Source of the DNA: Microbacterium paraoxydans
GTDB lineage: Bacteria; Actinomycetota; Actinomycetes; Actinomycetales; Microbacteriaceae
DNA: 64,000 nt
Assembly (NCBI RefSeq): GCF_019056515.1
Contig: NZ_CP064874.1
Location: 1-64,000, forward strand
Reading direction: 5' to 3'
Shown here piece after piece: positions 26,131 through 33,443 of this stretch. A model generated the notes under the pieces. It was not told where the DNA came from. It made no database searches and saw only the letters and a program-made list of their open reading frames with translations. Each line of letters starts with the position of its first letter. Position 1 is the stretch's first letter. Made by a program: the position numbers and the translations under genes.

Positions 26131-27378
26131 ATGTCCGCATCGGGAGTACTCGAGCGCTCTGCCGACGTCGCCGGCGCCGTCAATGGGGGAGACGACGGGG
26201 ACGGTGGTGGTTCGCGCAAGGTCGTCCTCTGGGTGATCGCGCTCGTGCTGGTGCCGGTGGTGCTCTTCGCCGGCTACACGATGTTCCTGATGATGGCGAT
26301 CGCCGGCGCCTCCGGCGGTGGGTCGTCGCAGTGCACCGCGGGGTCGCTGACCACCGACAAGCTCGAGGTCCAGACCACAGGAGGATCGACCCGCACCCTC
26401 GGTGCGACGGAGCTCGGCCACGCGGCCACCATCCTCTCGGTCGCCCGCTCACTGGGCGTGTCCGCGCGGGGCCAGCAGATCGCGATCATGACCGCGCTGC
26501 AGGAGTCCGGCTTGAAGATGTACGCCAACTCCTCCGTGCCTGAGTCCCTCGATTACCCGCACGACGCGGTCGGCAGCGACCACGACTCCGTCAACTACTT
26601 CCAGCAGCGTGTGTCGGGCTGGGGCACCGTCGAGGAGCTCATGGACCCCCTCTACGCAGCCAAGGCGTTCTTCGGCGGCGAGGAGGGCCCCAACGGCGGA
26701 TCGCCGCGTGGGCTGCTCGACATCCCCGGCTGGGAGGACATGGGGCTGGGGGAGGCCGCGCAGACCGTGCAGGTCTCCGCATACCCGACCGCTTACGACA
26801 AGTGGGAGCCCGCAGCACAGCAGATCATCACCGCGGTCGGCGGGTCGATCAGCTGCGACAGCAGCACTGTCGTCGGGCAGGCCGCTTTCCCCCTTGCGGC
26901 CGGCTACCAGATGACCTCCGGCTACGGGCCGCGCGACATCACCGTTCCGGGTGCGTCGAGTTGGCATGTCGGAATCGACCTGCAGCGCTGGCCAAACCCG
27001 TGCGGCGACCCTGTCTACGCGGTCCTGCCGGGCACGGTGACTCTCAGCAGCTCACTGTGGTTGTCGATCAAGCACCCCGATGGGTTCGTGGTGTCCTACC
27101 TGCATATGTACAAGAGCGAGCGGCTCGTCGACGTCGGAGACACCGTCACCGCCGGCCAGCAGATCGGTGTCGTCGGGAACGTGCCGCCCAGTGGGGGATG
27201 CCACCTGCACCTGGCCGTCAACAAGAACGGGACGACGAATCAGGCCGTCGCCGGGCTGCAGGAGGCGACTGCACTCGGTGCCCCCTCGCAGTACGCCGGC
27301 TACGTGAACCCCGAAGAGTTCCTCCGCCTGTATGGCATCGAGATCTGTCCCACAGACGGCACTTGCCGACGCCTCTGA
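26131..27378 (+). CDS. Bifunctional wall hydrolase: lysozyme-like domain plus M23 peptidase
   Basis: 415 aa with a membrane anchor near residues 34-57 (VVLWVIALVLVPVVLFAGYTM). A lysozyme-like domain follows, with a candidate catalytic glutamate in ALQESGLKMYAN and the repeat-type NYFQQRVSGWGT. The C-terminal half is an M23/LytM peptidase: W278-H279-x3-D283 and HLHL with H358 and H360 supply the zinc ligands and base. Such enzymes open the wall for a transfer channel (VirB1/TcpG role). It follows the VirB6-like gene by 6 bases. Confidence 0.9.
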   Translation: MSASGVLERSADVAGAVNGGDDGDGGGSRKVVLWVIALVLVPVVLFAGYTMFLMMAIAGASGGGSSQCTAGSLTTDKLEVQTTGGSTRTLGATELGHAATILSVARSLGVSARGQQIAIMTALQESGLKMYANSSVPESLDYPHDAVGSDHDSVNYFQQRVSGWGTVEELMDPLYAAKAFFGGEEGPNGGSPRGLLDIPGWEDMGLGEAAQTVQVSAYPTAYDKWEPAAQQIITAVGGSISCDSSTVVGQAAFPLAAGYQMTSGYGPRDITVPGASSWHVGIDLQRWPNPCGDPVYAVLPGTVTLSSSLWLSIKHPDGFVVSYLHMYKSERLVDVGDTVTAGQQIGVVGNVPPSGGCHLHLAVNKNGTTNQAVAGLQEATALGAPSQYAGYVNPEEFLRLYGIEICPTDGTCRRL

Positions 27379-27455
27379 CCCCCCTGGAAAACCGAGTCAA
27401 CTCGCGGCATGTAACCCTCCTGACGGCCTGGAAACCGGCCTGTAGGCTGGGGGCA

Positions 27456-27475
27456 GCCCCGGCCCGAAACGGGGC
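27456..27475. other. Short G/C hairpin in the gap before the ParB-like gene
   Basis: GCCCCG and CGGGGC form a six-pair stem around an 8-base loop. No T-run follows, so it is a weak terminator at best or a leader structure for the next gene. The gap 27379-27504 holds nothing else that I can name. Confidence 0.3.
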
Positions 27476-27504
27476 CGAAGCCTCTCCCACCCAGACGGTG
27501 ACTC

Positions 27505-28098
27505 GTGCCCTCAACAGATGTCAACGCCGCTGGTGACACCGACCGACCCGCCGGGTCAGTGTCGGCCACCGGCTACCGCTCGATCGCATACTTCCTGCCG
27601 GTCGCGCTGCATGCACGGCTCAAGGCTGCGTGGTGGTCGACGAGGGATGAGCCGGAGGGTGCGCCCGCGCTGGCCGGTCTCGTCGAGGTCGCCATCGGCC
27701 GCGAGACCAACCGCCTCGAGCAGCTCTACAACGCCGGCTCCCCTTTCCCTCCTGCCCCCGACCGTGCCCAGGGTGTGAACCCAAGAGGAGCCGCGGGATA
27801 CCGCCATCAGACCTACTACCTGCCGGTCGCGCTGCACGCGCGCCTCAAGGCTGCGTGGTGGTCGACGAGGGATGAGCCGGAGGGTGCGCCCGCGCTGGCC
27901 GGTCTCGTCGAGGTCGCCTTCATGCGGGAAGCCGACCGCCTTGAGCAGCTCTACAACGAGGGTGCCCCGTTCCCGCCGGCGCCGGCCAAGGCGCGAGGGA
28001 TCAGCCGCGCTGCAGCACAACGACAGGGCGAATGGCTGCGAGGCGAGTGGGAGCGCCGGCGACAGGCGCAGACCCCGCCGACCGACTCCAACGACTGA
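27505..28098 (+). CDS. ParB-like centromere-binding protein with a tandem-duplicated domain
   Basis: 197 aa. A domain of about 60 residues appears twice: YFLPVALHARLKAAWWST...RETNRLEQLYNAG.PFPPAP and YYLPVALHARLKAAWWST...READRLEQLYNEG.PFPPAP. The strand-helix-helix layout and ending EQLYNxGxPFP resemble the C-terminal DNA-binding domain of plasmid ParB-type proteins. The DNA contains an exact 75-bp repeat (27619-27693 and 27844-27918) exactly 75 codons apart. The start is a GTG without a good ribosome-binding site. A repeat-rich gap follows, a possible binding region. Confidence 0.65.
   Translation: MPSTDVNAAGDTDRPAGSVSATGYRSIAYFLPVALHARLKAAWWSTRDEPEGAPALAGLVEVAIGRETNRLEQLYNAGSPFPPAPDRAQGVNPRGAAGYRHQTYYLPVALHARLKAAWWSTRDEPEGAPALAGLVEVAFMREADRLEQLYNEGAPFPPAPAKARGISRAAAQRQGEWLRGEWERRRQAQTPPTDSND
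27619..27918 (+). repeat. Exact 75-bp direct repeat within the ParB-like gene
   Basis: Copies at 27619-27693 and 27844-27918 are identical over 75 bases, while the flanking parts of the duplicated domain have diverged. This points to a recent gene conversion or a functional constraint on the helix-helix core. Confidence 0.9.
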
Positions 28099-28139
28099 CC
28101 CGACTCCGCGCCACGGCGACGTGTTGCACCGGGTGTGCG

Positions 28140-28347
28140 GTGCAGTATGCCGCCGATGTGCGGCGCAGTATTGCGCCATAACTGCGCGGGTGTGCCTGCT
28201 GGAAATATTTCCCAGGGGGAGGGGTTCAAGCTCGATTCGACAACCGTGCCTGCGGCAGAACGCCGATCGGGCTTGATCCTATCACCCGTGTCAAGCGCGG
28301 GTGTGGCGGAGGTATTGCGCTGGTCTGCGCCGCGATGTGGCGCAATA
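28140..28347. repeat. Inverted TTGCGC/GCGCAA-type repeats, candidate centromere
   Basis: The gap 28099-28512 carries GGCGCA/TGCGCC at 28162-28177 (4-base loop), TATTGCGC at 28313-28320 inverse to GCGCAATA at 28340-28347, and similar words GTGCGGTGCAGTAT and GATGTGGCGCAATA. They resemble the GCGC-centred words upstream of parA. The position just after a ParB-like gene makes a partition site plausible. The rest of the gap holds promoter copy D. Confidence 0.45.
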
Positions 28348-28432
28348 ACCCTTTCCAGCCGCCGTGGCGATCTCCTCGAGCACACTCTTGCACAGGGGAC
28401 ATCACGAGTGCGTCAGACGCGGGGAGAATCCG

Positions 28433-28467
28433 CGATGTCCGCGAAGGAGCAGATCTCCGGCCTATAC
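28433..28467 (+). promoter_or_regulatory. Shared promoter-like element, copy D
   Basis: CGATGTCCGCGAAG, 12 bases, GGCCTATAC on the plus strand, 46 bases before the ATG of the coupling ATPase gene. It differs from copy C only in the spacer. Confidence 0.8.
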
Positions 28468-28512
28468 CTCGCAAGAGGGTCGTGAAGTACTCGGCCCACT
28501 CAGGAGGCTCGA

Positions 28513-30624
28513 ATGGCAACGACAACTCGTGTGGCATCTCGTCCGCCGGCGCGCCCACCTGCACCGGCGACGGTGGCTCTGGGTGTTCTTCCTCGGCGTC
28601 AGCTGACCGGGATCATCCCGGCGCTGCTGTGCATCGCACTGGCGACCGCCGCCACCGGGTTGAACGCGGTGCGCCCGTTCACCGATCTGATCCCGCTGGT
28701 GTGGGTCGTGGCCGTGTTGCTCGCCGCCGGCGCGGTCGCATCCGGCGTGCGGACCTTCCAACGGGAAGGGCGGATGGACCCGGCGATCGAGGCGGTCCTT
28801 CCGATGCTCGGTGCGGCACAGCCAACCCGTGCTCTCGTCGTGCCGGTGAAGTGGACTCGTGGATGGGTGGGCCTCCCGGAGCGCATCAAGATCCGGTACG
28901 CCTCGCACGTCGATGACACCGACCCCCGCTTCGTCGACCAGATCCTCGCAGGCCTTGCACGCAGGCTTGGTGCCGAGTACCGGGTACGCAAGCACAACTC
29001 GAGGCGGTGCGTGCTCGTCGTCGAGCTCGCACCCGTGAGTGATCCGGTCTCCCGTGAGCAGCAGCGCGCGATCGAGGTCGTCAAGCTGGTCATCGACCCG
29101 ACCGCGAGCGTCTCGGTGAAGAGTGCCGATGACGGCTCGGTCTCGAAGATCGACGTCAAGCACAACGTGGGACCGAAGATGGCGATCGCGGCGCGGCGCT
29201 CCCAGGTCGAGAAGGTGGTCTCCTCGATGCTCCCTGGCCGGTGGCGTGCGCACTGGGATCTCGAGGGCGACAAGATCACGTTCGAGGTCCGACCGACGAT
29301 GCCCGACATGGTCCTGCACGAAGTGGAGCCCGCGGCCGCACTCACCCACGCCGCCTACAAGGCGTTCAAGATCCCGATCGGTCCTGACGAAGACGGTCAG
29401 ATCCAGTCGTGGCATCCGGCGGTCTCCCCGCATTGCCTCGTCATCGGTGGAACCGGATCGGGAAAGACCAGCTTCCAGCACACGGTGCTCACCCATCTCG
29501 CGCACGCTCACTGGCGGGTGTGGGTACTCGATGGGAAGCGGATCGAGTTCGCCGGATTCCGGGACTGGCCCAACGTCGAGCTCGTCGGCGCGCGGGTGGA
29601 GCACCAGGTGCGGATGCTGCACGCTGCGCACGAGCTCATGGAGGAGCGGTACTCGCAGCTCGAGAACGGCACGGCCCGGCTCGAGGACTTCGACCCCCTC
29701 GCGTTGATCATCGACGAGTACGCGACGTTCAAGGCGCGCGTGCAGCGCTGGTACAAGACGGTGAAGCCGAAGGGTGCGCCGGCGCAGGCCCCCGTTCTCG
29801 ATCTGCTCTCCGATCTCGCGCGACTGGCACGGTCGGCGAAGATCCACATCCTGCTCGGTCTGCAGCGCCCCGACGTCGAGTTCCTCGGCGGTGAGATGCG
29901 AGACAACTTCGGCGCCCGCGTCAGCTTCGGTCGTCTCTCCCCGCAGGGCGCCAACATGATGTGGGACAGCTTCGCGGTCGGTGTCGCGATCCCTCGCAAC
30001 AAGCGTGGCCGCGGTGTCACTCTGAACGCCGAATCTCAGCCCGTCGAGATTCAGGCGTTCTACACCCCCGACCCCGCCAAGCTCGACTCCACCGACAAGG
30101 CGGACTGGGATCACCTGGCGGCGCTGCGTCCCGACGCTGCCGACTACGAGCGGATGATGGTGCGCGACCCGGAAGCGGAGCTCACCGACGACGGCGAGGG
30201 GGAGGAGCTCGAGCCCGACTACTTCCAGTGGTCCTCGGCCGAGATTGTCGCTTGGGATGCATCGGTACCGTCGACGACCAAGCACGACGCGCTTCGACCC
30301 TCCAATGTCACCCCACTGGACTCTCGTGAACGGGTCCGGTTCGTGCCCGAAGTCGACGACGATGCACCGGACGTCGACGCGGCCGCTGACGGCGACGGAT
30401 ACGGCGAATCCCTCGAGGGCCCCGCGGTGGAGCTCGAGGTCGGAGATCTCCTGCTCGTCGACGCGACTCTGGGGCTGTGGGGAGTGGTCGAAGGAGTGGA
30501 GCCCGACGTCGTCGACGACGAGTACCTCGCGATCGAATACCGCGACCTCGACAGCGGTGAGGACGGGCTGCTGACGCTCTTCGACAACTCGGTGATCAGC
30601 TACCGCCGACCCGAAGCAGCCTGA
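28513..30624 (+). CDS. FtsK/SpoIIIE-type coupling ATPase (TcpA-like)
   Basis: 703 aa. AGGAGG precedes the ATG. Two membrane helices lie near residues 32-49 and 60-80 (IIPALLCIALATAATG, LIPLVWVVAVLLAAGAVASG). The ATPase core has Walker A GGTGSGKT at about 311-318 and Walker B LALIIDEY near 396-403, plus the LLGLQRPDVEFLGG sensor region. In actinobacterial and firmicute conjugation such proteins bring DNA to the channel or translocate double-stranded DNA themselves. An acidic tail of about 160 residues is unusual and may bind partners. Confidence 0.88.
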   Translation: MATTTRVASRPPARPPAPATVALGVLPRRQLTGIIPALLCIALATAATGLNAVRPFTDLIPLVWVVAVLLAAGAVASGVRTFQREGRMDPAIEAVLPMLGAAQPTRALVVPVKWTRGWVGLPERIKIRYASHVDDTDPRFVDQILAGLARRLGAEYRVRKHNSRRCVLVVELAPVSDPVSREQQRAIEVVKLVIDPTASVSVKSADDGSVSKIDVKHNVGPKMAIAARRSQVEKVVSSMLPGRWRAHWDLEGDKITFEVRPTMPDMVLHEVEPAAALTHAAYKAFKIPIGPDEDGQIQSWHPAVSPHCLVIGGTGSGKTSFQHTVLTHLAHAHWRVWVLDGKRIEFAGFRDWPNVELVGARVEHQVRMLHAAHELMEERYSQLENGTARLEDFDPLALIIDEYATFKARVQRWYKTVKPKGAPAQAPVLDLLSDLARLARSAKIHILLGLQRPDVEFLGGEMRDNFGARVSFGRLSPQGANMMWDSFAVGVAIPRNKRGRGVTLNAESQPVEIQAFYTPDPAKLDSTDKADWDHLAALRPDAADYERMMVRDPEAELTDDGEGEELEPDYFQWSSAEIVAWDASVPSTTKHDALRPSNVTPLDSRERVRFVPEVDDDAPDVDAAADGDGYGESLEGPAVELEVGDLLLVDATLGLWGVVEGVEPDVVDDEYLAIEYRDLDSGEDGLLTLFDNSVISYRRPEAA

Positions 30625-30682
30625 TCGTCGTGGCCGTCATGATGCTGCGGGCCTACCGGCCCCGAGAGAAGGGATGAATCGC

Positions 30683-30961
30683 GTGTCGAACCAGAGCGTG
30701 TCGGAAGACGACTGGATCTCGCTGCTGCTGATCGCCGTGCTCGTCCTGGCCAGTGGCGCAGTGTCGCTGGGGATGTTCCTCGATCCGCTGCGCGCGTGGA
30801 TGTTGAAGTACCACTTGCTCGAGCAGGGTGAAACCGTGGCGATCCCCGTCGTCGACGGCGTCGGCCTCGGCTGGGGACAGATCCTCGTCATCCTCGCGAT
30901 CCTGATCGGTGCGATCGCGCTCATCGTGTGGCTCAAGCGCCGCGCGGCTGCCCGTGTCTGA
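30683..30961 (+). CDS. Small membrane protein, 92 aa
   Basis: GAAGGG lies nine bases before a GTG at 30683; an ATG at 30674 is too close to it to be used well. Two hydrophobic segments (ISLLLIAVLVLASGAVSLGMFL and ILVILAILIGAIALIVWL) flank a polar loop, and the tail is basic (KRRAAARV). It follows the coupling ATPase and may assist it. Family not recognised. Confidence 0.65.
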   Translation: MSNQSVSEDDWISLLLIAVLVLASGAVSLGMFLDPLRAWMLKYHLLEQGETVAIPVVDGVGLGWGQILVILAILIGAIALIVWLKRRAAARV

Positions 30962-31012
30962 GCTGCCCGCCATGCTCAGCAAACGAGACCCAGGAAGGAG
31001 GAGAGATCACCC

Positions 31013-31273
31013 ATGACAACCACACTGACGAACGGCGACAAGACGATCACGCTGTTCACCAAGAAATCATGCGTACAGTGCGTCGCGACACACCGCGCGC
31101 TCGATGCTAAGGGAATCGAGTACGACGTCGTCGACCTCAGCGAAGACGCCGCAGCGCTCGAACAGGTCAAGTCGCTCGGCTACCTGCAGGCACCGGTCGT
31201 CATCACGGATGAGGATCACTGGTCGGGCTTCCGTCCCGACAAGATCGACGAGCTCGCGCAACGGCTCGCGTGA
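31013..31273 (+). CDS. NrdH-like glutaredoxin
   Basis: 86 aa with the redox pair C20-V-Q-C23 (TKKSCVQC), the conserved YLQAPVVI cis-Pro segment and the C-terminal GFRPDKIDEL of the NrdH/glutaredoxin family. GGAGG is well placed before the ATG. NrdH normally reduces class Ib ribonucleotide reductase, which is not seen here; on a mobile element it may instead act on disulfides of exported components. It is the last gene before a strong terminator. Confidence 0.88.
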   Translation: MTTTLTNGDKTITLFTKKSCVQCVATHRALDAKGIEYDVVDLSEDAAALEQVKSLGYLQAPVVITDEDHWSGFRPDKIDELAQRLA

Positions 31274-31280
31274 TTGACGA

Positions 31281-31320
31281 CAGAGGCCCCACCGGCAGCT
31301 CTTCGCCGGTGGGGCCTCTG
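31281..31320 (+). terminator. Strong hairpin terminator
   Basis: CAGAGGCCCCACCGGC at 31281-31296 pairs over 16 bases with 31305-31320 around an 8-base loop, starting 7 bases past the NrdH stop. It separates the rightward secretion operon from the leftward DUF3560 operon, so it may stop both. Confidence 0.8.
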
Positions 31321-31342
31321 CTCTGCTCATCGGAGCGGGACA

Positions 31343-31576
31343 TCATCTGTGCGGCATGTGCGCCGCTGCCCACCGCTGCAGCAGCTGCTCCCGCAGAGGC
31401 CCGTTCCGCTCGAGCATCATCCGAACCCCTGCCGGCGCCGCGCCTGCCGGCGCACCGGCCTCGAGGGTGCGCAGCCCGAGATGCTCGCATGCCCAGTCGG
31501 CGAGCTCGTCGAGCTCCACAGTGACGGTGGCGGTGACGTCGACGCGCTGCTGCCATTGGACCTTGTAGGCGGGCAT
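31343..31576 (-). CDS. Small hypothetical protein, 77 aa
   Basis: It starts MPAYKVQWQQRVDVTATVTVELDEL and has a strand-strand-helix beginning like a small regulatory or antitoxin-type domain, followed by a helical C-terminus. It is 7 bases after the membrane protein gene and last in the leftward operon. No function assigned. Confidence 0.6.
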   Translation of the reverse strand: MPAYKVQWQQRVDVTATVTVELDELADWACEHLGLRTLEAGAPAGAAPAGVRMMLERNGPLREQLLQRWAAAHMPHR

Positions 31577-31583
31577 CGGACGC

Positions 31584-31805
31584 TCAATCTGGGTTGCTGA
31601 AGAAGTCGATCACGAGCGCGATGGTGATGGGGACGAGGATCACCGCCGCGGCGGTGACGATGATGCGATCGAGGATCGGCGCGGCGAGGATCCCGAGCCA
31701 CCCAGAGAGGACCGCGGCTGCGATGTACAGCAGCGCGATTACGAGACGGCGGAGCCAACGAGTCGTGGGCTCCGGGATCGTGCGGGGGCGGGCGGCGATG
31801 GTCAT
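31584..31805 (-). CDS. Small membrane protein, 73 aa
   Basis: The ATG at 31805 overlaps the stop of the DUF3560 gene (ATGA, 31802-31805). Two hydrophobic helices fill most of the protein (LVIALLYIAAAVLSGWLGILAA and IIVTAAAVILVPITIALVIDFF), with a basic N-terminus inside. It is tightly coupled to its neighbour. Role unknown. Confidence 0.65.
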   Translation of the reverse strand: MTIAARPRTIPEPTTRWLRRLVIALLYIAAAVLSGWLGILAAPILDRIIVTAAAVILVPITIALVIDFFSNPD

Positions 31806-32755
31806 GAGATCGCTCCGCTCTGGCCGGCACGGTGCTCGCGGATGTGCGTGTAAGGGACTGTGCCGCGGTGGCCGTAGGCGTCGACGATGGTGGCGCTCTT
31901 CGGGTTGGTGCGGGTTACGGTGCACCAGGCGCCGAAGTACTTGATCTGGTCGCCGACGCTGATGGTGTCCTTGCTGTGGTCGGTGGCCGCGCCGGTCGCG
32001 ACCTGCTCGGCGCGGACCTCCTGCCAGTAGGTGAGCTGATCGTCGGTCGCGGCCAGCTCCCTCTCGAGCCGTTCGGCGTAGGCGCCGGTGGCTGCAGCCG
32101 TGACCTCGACATACCCGCCAGGAAGGGTGCGGCTTGACCCGTCGAGACGTCGACGGATGCCGGCGCGATCTGCGCGGAGCTTCTCGATCCGGTTCGCCAC
32201 GGTGATCGGCGCATACCGTGCATCGGTCGCCGCGGCCGCGACGTCGGCACGCACCTGGGCGCGCCGTGCCGCCGCGTCGGCGTCGATGGAGCGGCGGATC
32301 GCCGCGTCCGCCTTGCCGATCGCTCGGCGGTGGCCGGCCTCCGAGTGGTGTCCGACCTTGATGGGCTCGCCACCTTCGGGGAGGCGTCGCAGCGCGCGGG
32401 CCGCGCGCTCTGCCTCTTCGGTGGCGTCCTGGTGTCGTCGATCTGCGCGCACCGCCAGGGCGGCAGCGCGATCGTTCCTGCGGTCGACCAGGTCAGCCTC
32501 GACGACGGCCGCGGCCCGGCGTTCATAGTCGATCGAGATCTCGACGACGAACCCGGCAGCGGTGAGCTGCTCGGCGGTGCGGTTGATGATCGCGATCTTC
32601 GGTTCGCGGTCGCGGGAGTGGGGGATGTACCAAGATCCGAGCGCCCGGCTCCACCGCCAGCCGTTGGCCTTGAGAGTATCGGCCGTGCCGTCGCCCCGGC
32701 TGGTCCCTTCGATGAGGGTGCCTTCCGCGGCCGCGTGGATGATCGTGAGCATCAT
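31802..32755 (-). CDS. DUF3560-family protein, 317 aa
   Basis: The N-terminal 75 residues (EGTLIEGTSRGDGTADTLKANGWRWSRALGSWYIPHSRD) and the middle Ala/Arg-rich helices (RRNDRAAALAVRADRRHQ, GHHSEAGHRRAIGKAD) match the DUF3560 family, common on actinobacterial plasmids and integrative elements and of unknown role. A beta-rich end (GDQIKYFGAWCTVTRTNPKSATIVDAYG) resembles a small SH3-like fold. It overlaps its neighbours on both sides by ATGA-type junctions. Confidence 0.75.
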   Translation of the reverse strand: MMLTIIHAAAEGTLIEGTSRGDGTADTLKANGWRWSRALGSWYIPHSRDREPKIAIINRTAEQLTAAGFVVEISIDYERRAAAVVEADLVDRRNDRAAALAVRADRRHQDATEEAERAARALRRLPEGGEPIKVGHHSEAGHRRAIGKADAAIRRSIDADAAARRAQVRADVAAAATDARYAPITVANRIEKLRADRAGIRRRLDGSSRTLPGGYVEVTAAATGAYAERLERELAATDDQLTYWQEVRAEQVATGAATDHSKDTISVGDQIKYFGAWCTVTRTNPKSATIVDAYGHRGTVPYTHIREHRAGQSGAIS

Positions 32756-33267
32756 GGCCGGCTCCCTTCCCGCGCGGCCGCGTCGTGCGTGAGAGGGTGG
32801 CGGAATCCGATCTCCCGTTCCCAGACCTCGGCGGCGCGATGCAGGCCCTCATACTCCTTCACGCCCAGGTGGTCCGGGGAGTCGACGAGCGGGCGGTGAG
32901 CGAACCGTCGCGCGATCGCGTCGCCGAGGCGTTCGACGAGGTCACGCGCAGGGGACTGATCCCATCCGGGGTGATGGCAGGAGACTTCGGCGAGCAGTAG
33001 ACGGCTGCGCTCGATCTGCAACGCCTGCTCGTCATCGGCATGGGGGACGATCTCGGCGACCGGCTGCCATTCGTAGCGCGGTGCGGCGATGTGCTGCTTG
33101 ATCGCGTAGCTGACGCTCGCGTAGTTCTCATCCCAGAGGCTCTGACCCATCCGGTCGGCGTTCTCGGCGAGCTCGCGCGGAGTGCTGCTGCGGTAGGCGG
33201 GTGTGGAAATGTAGGCGGCGGTGACCAACAGGTCGATGGTGTCGCGGTTCACGGGAAACGCGCGCAT
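32752..33267 (-). CDS. Hypothetical protein, 171 aa
   Basis: The ATG at 33267 follows CTGAGGGGGTC, a good ribosome-binding site; an upstream in-frame start at 33297 would lie within the operator. The protein (MRAFPVNRDTIDLLVTAAYI...) is helical and soluble, with blocks such as QSLWDENYASVSYAIKQHI and GLHRAAEVWEREIGFRHPL. It heads the DUF3560 operon and is often seen in this company in plasmid-borne accessory sets, but I cannot name a function. Confidence 0.7.
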   Translation of the reverse strand: MRAFPVNRDTIDLLVTAAYISTPAYRSSTPRELAENADRMGQSLWDENYASVSYAIKQHIAAPRYEWQPVAEIVPHADDEQALQIERSRLLLAEVSCHHPGWDQSPARDLVERLGDAIARRFAHRPLVDSPDHLGVKEYEGLHRAAEVWEREIGFRHPLTHDAAAREGSRP

Positions 33268-33284
33268 GATGACCCCCTCAGGTG

Positions 33285-33331
33285 GTGAATGTGACATTCA
33301 CTACCCTAGAATCAGTCGGCGCTCATGTCAA
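33285..33331 (-). promoter_or_regulatory. Sigma-70 promoter with palindromic operator for the DUF3560 operon
   Basis: On the minus strand TTGACA (33326-33331) and TAGGGT (33303-33308) are separated by 17 bases. Directly downstream lies the 17-bp palindrome GTGAATGTGACATTCAC (33285-33301), whose arms match exactly. A repressor bound there would block transcription. The GTC trinucleotide run at about 33333-33350 is just upstream. Confidence 0.75.
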
Positions 33332-33443
33332 GACGTCGTCGTCGTCGTCGTCGCTGTGGTGGTGGCGCCAAGCAGCCGCCACGCTGCGGACGGAGGTCGG
33401 GTAGTACCGGGTGCGAGTGGTCTGGCCGGATAGCGTTGGGATC

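Noticed and set aside
33333..33352. GTC trinucleotide run considered as a phase-variable tract
   Set aside because: It lies upstream of the -35 box between divergent units, and a three-base repeat outside a reading frame gives no clear switching mechanism.
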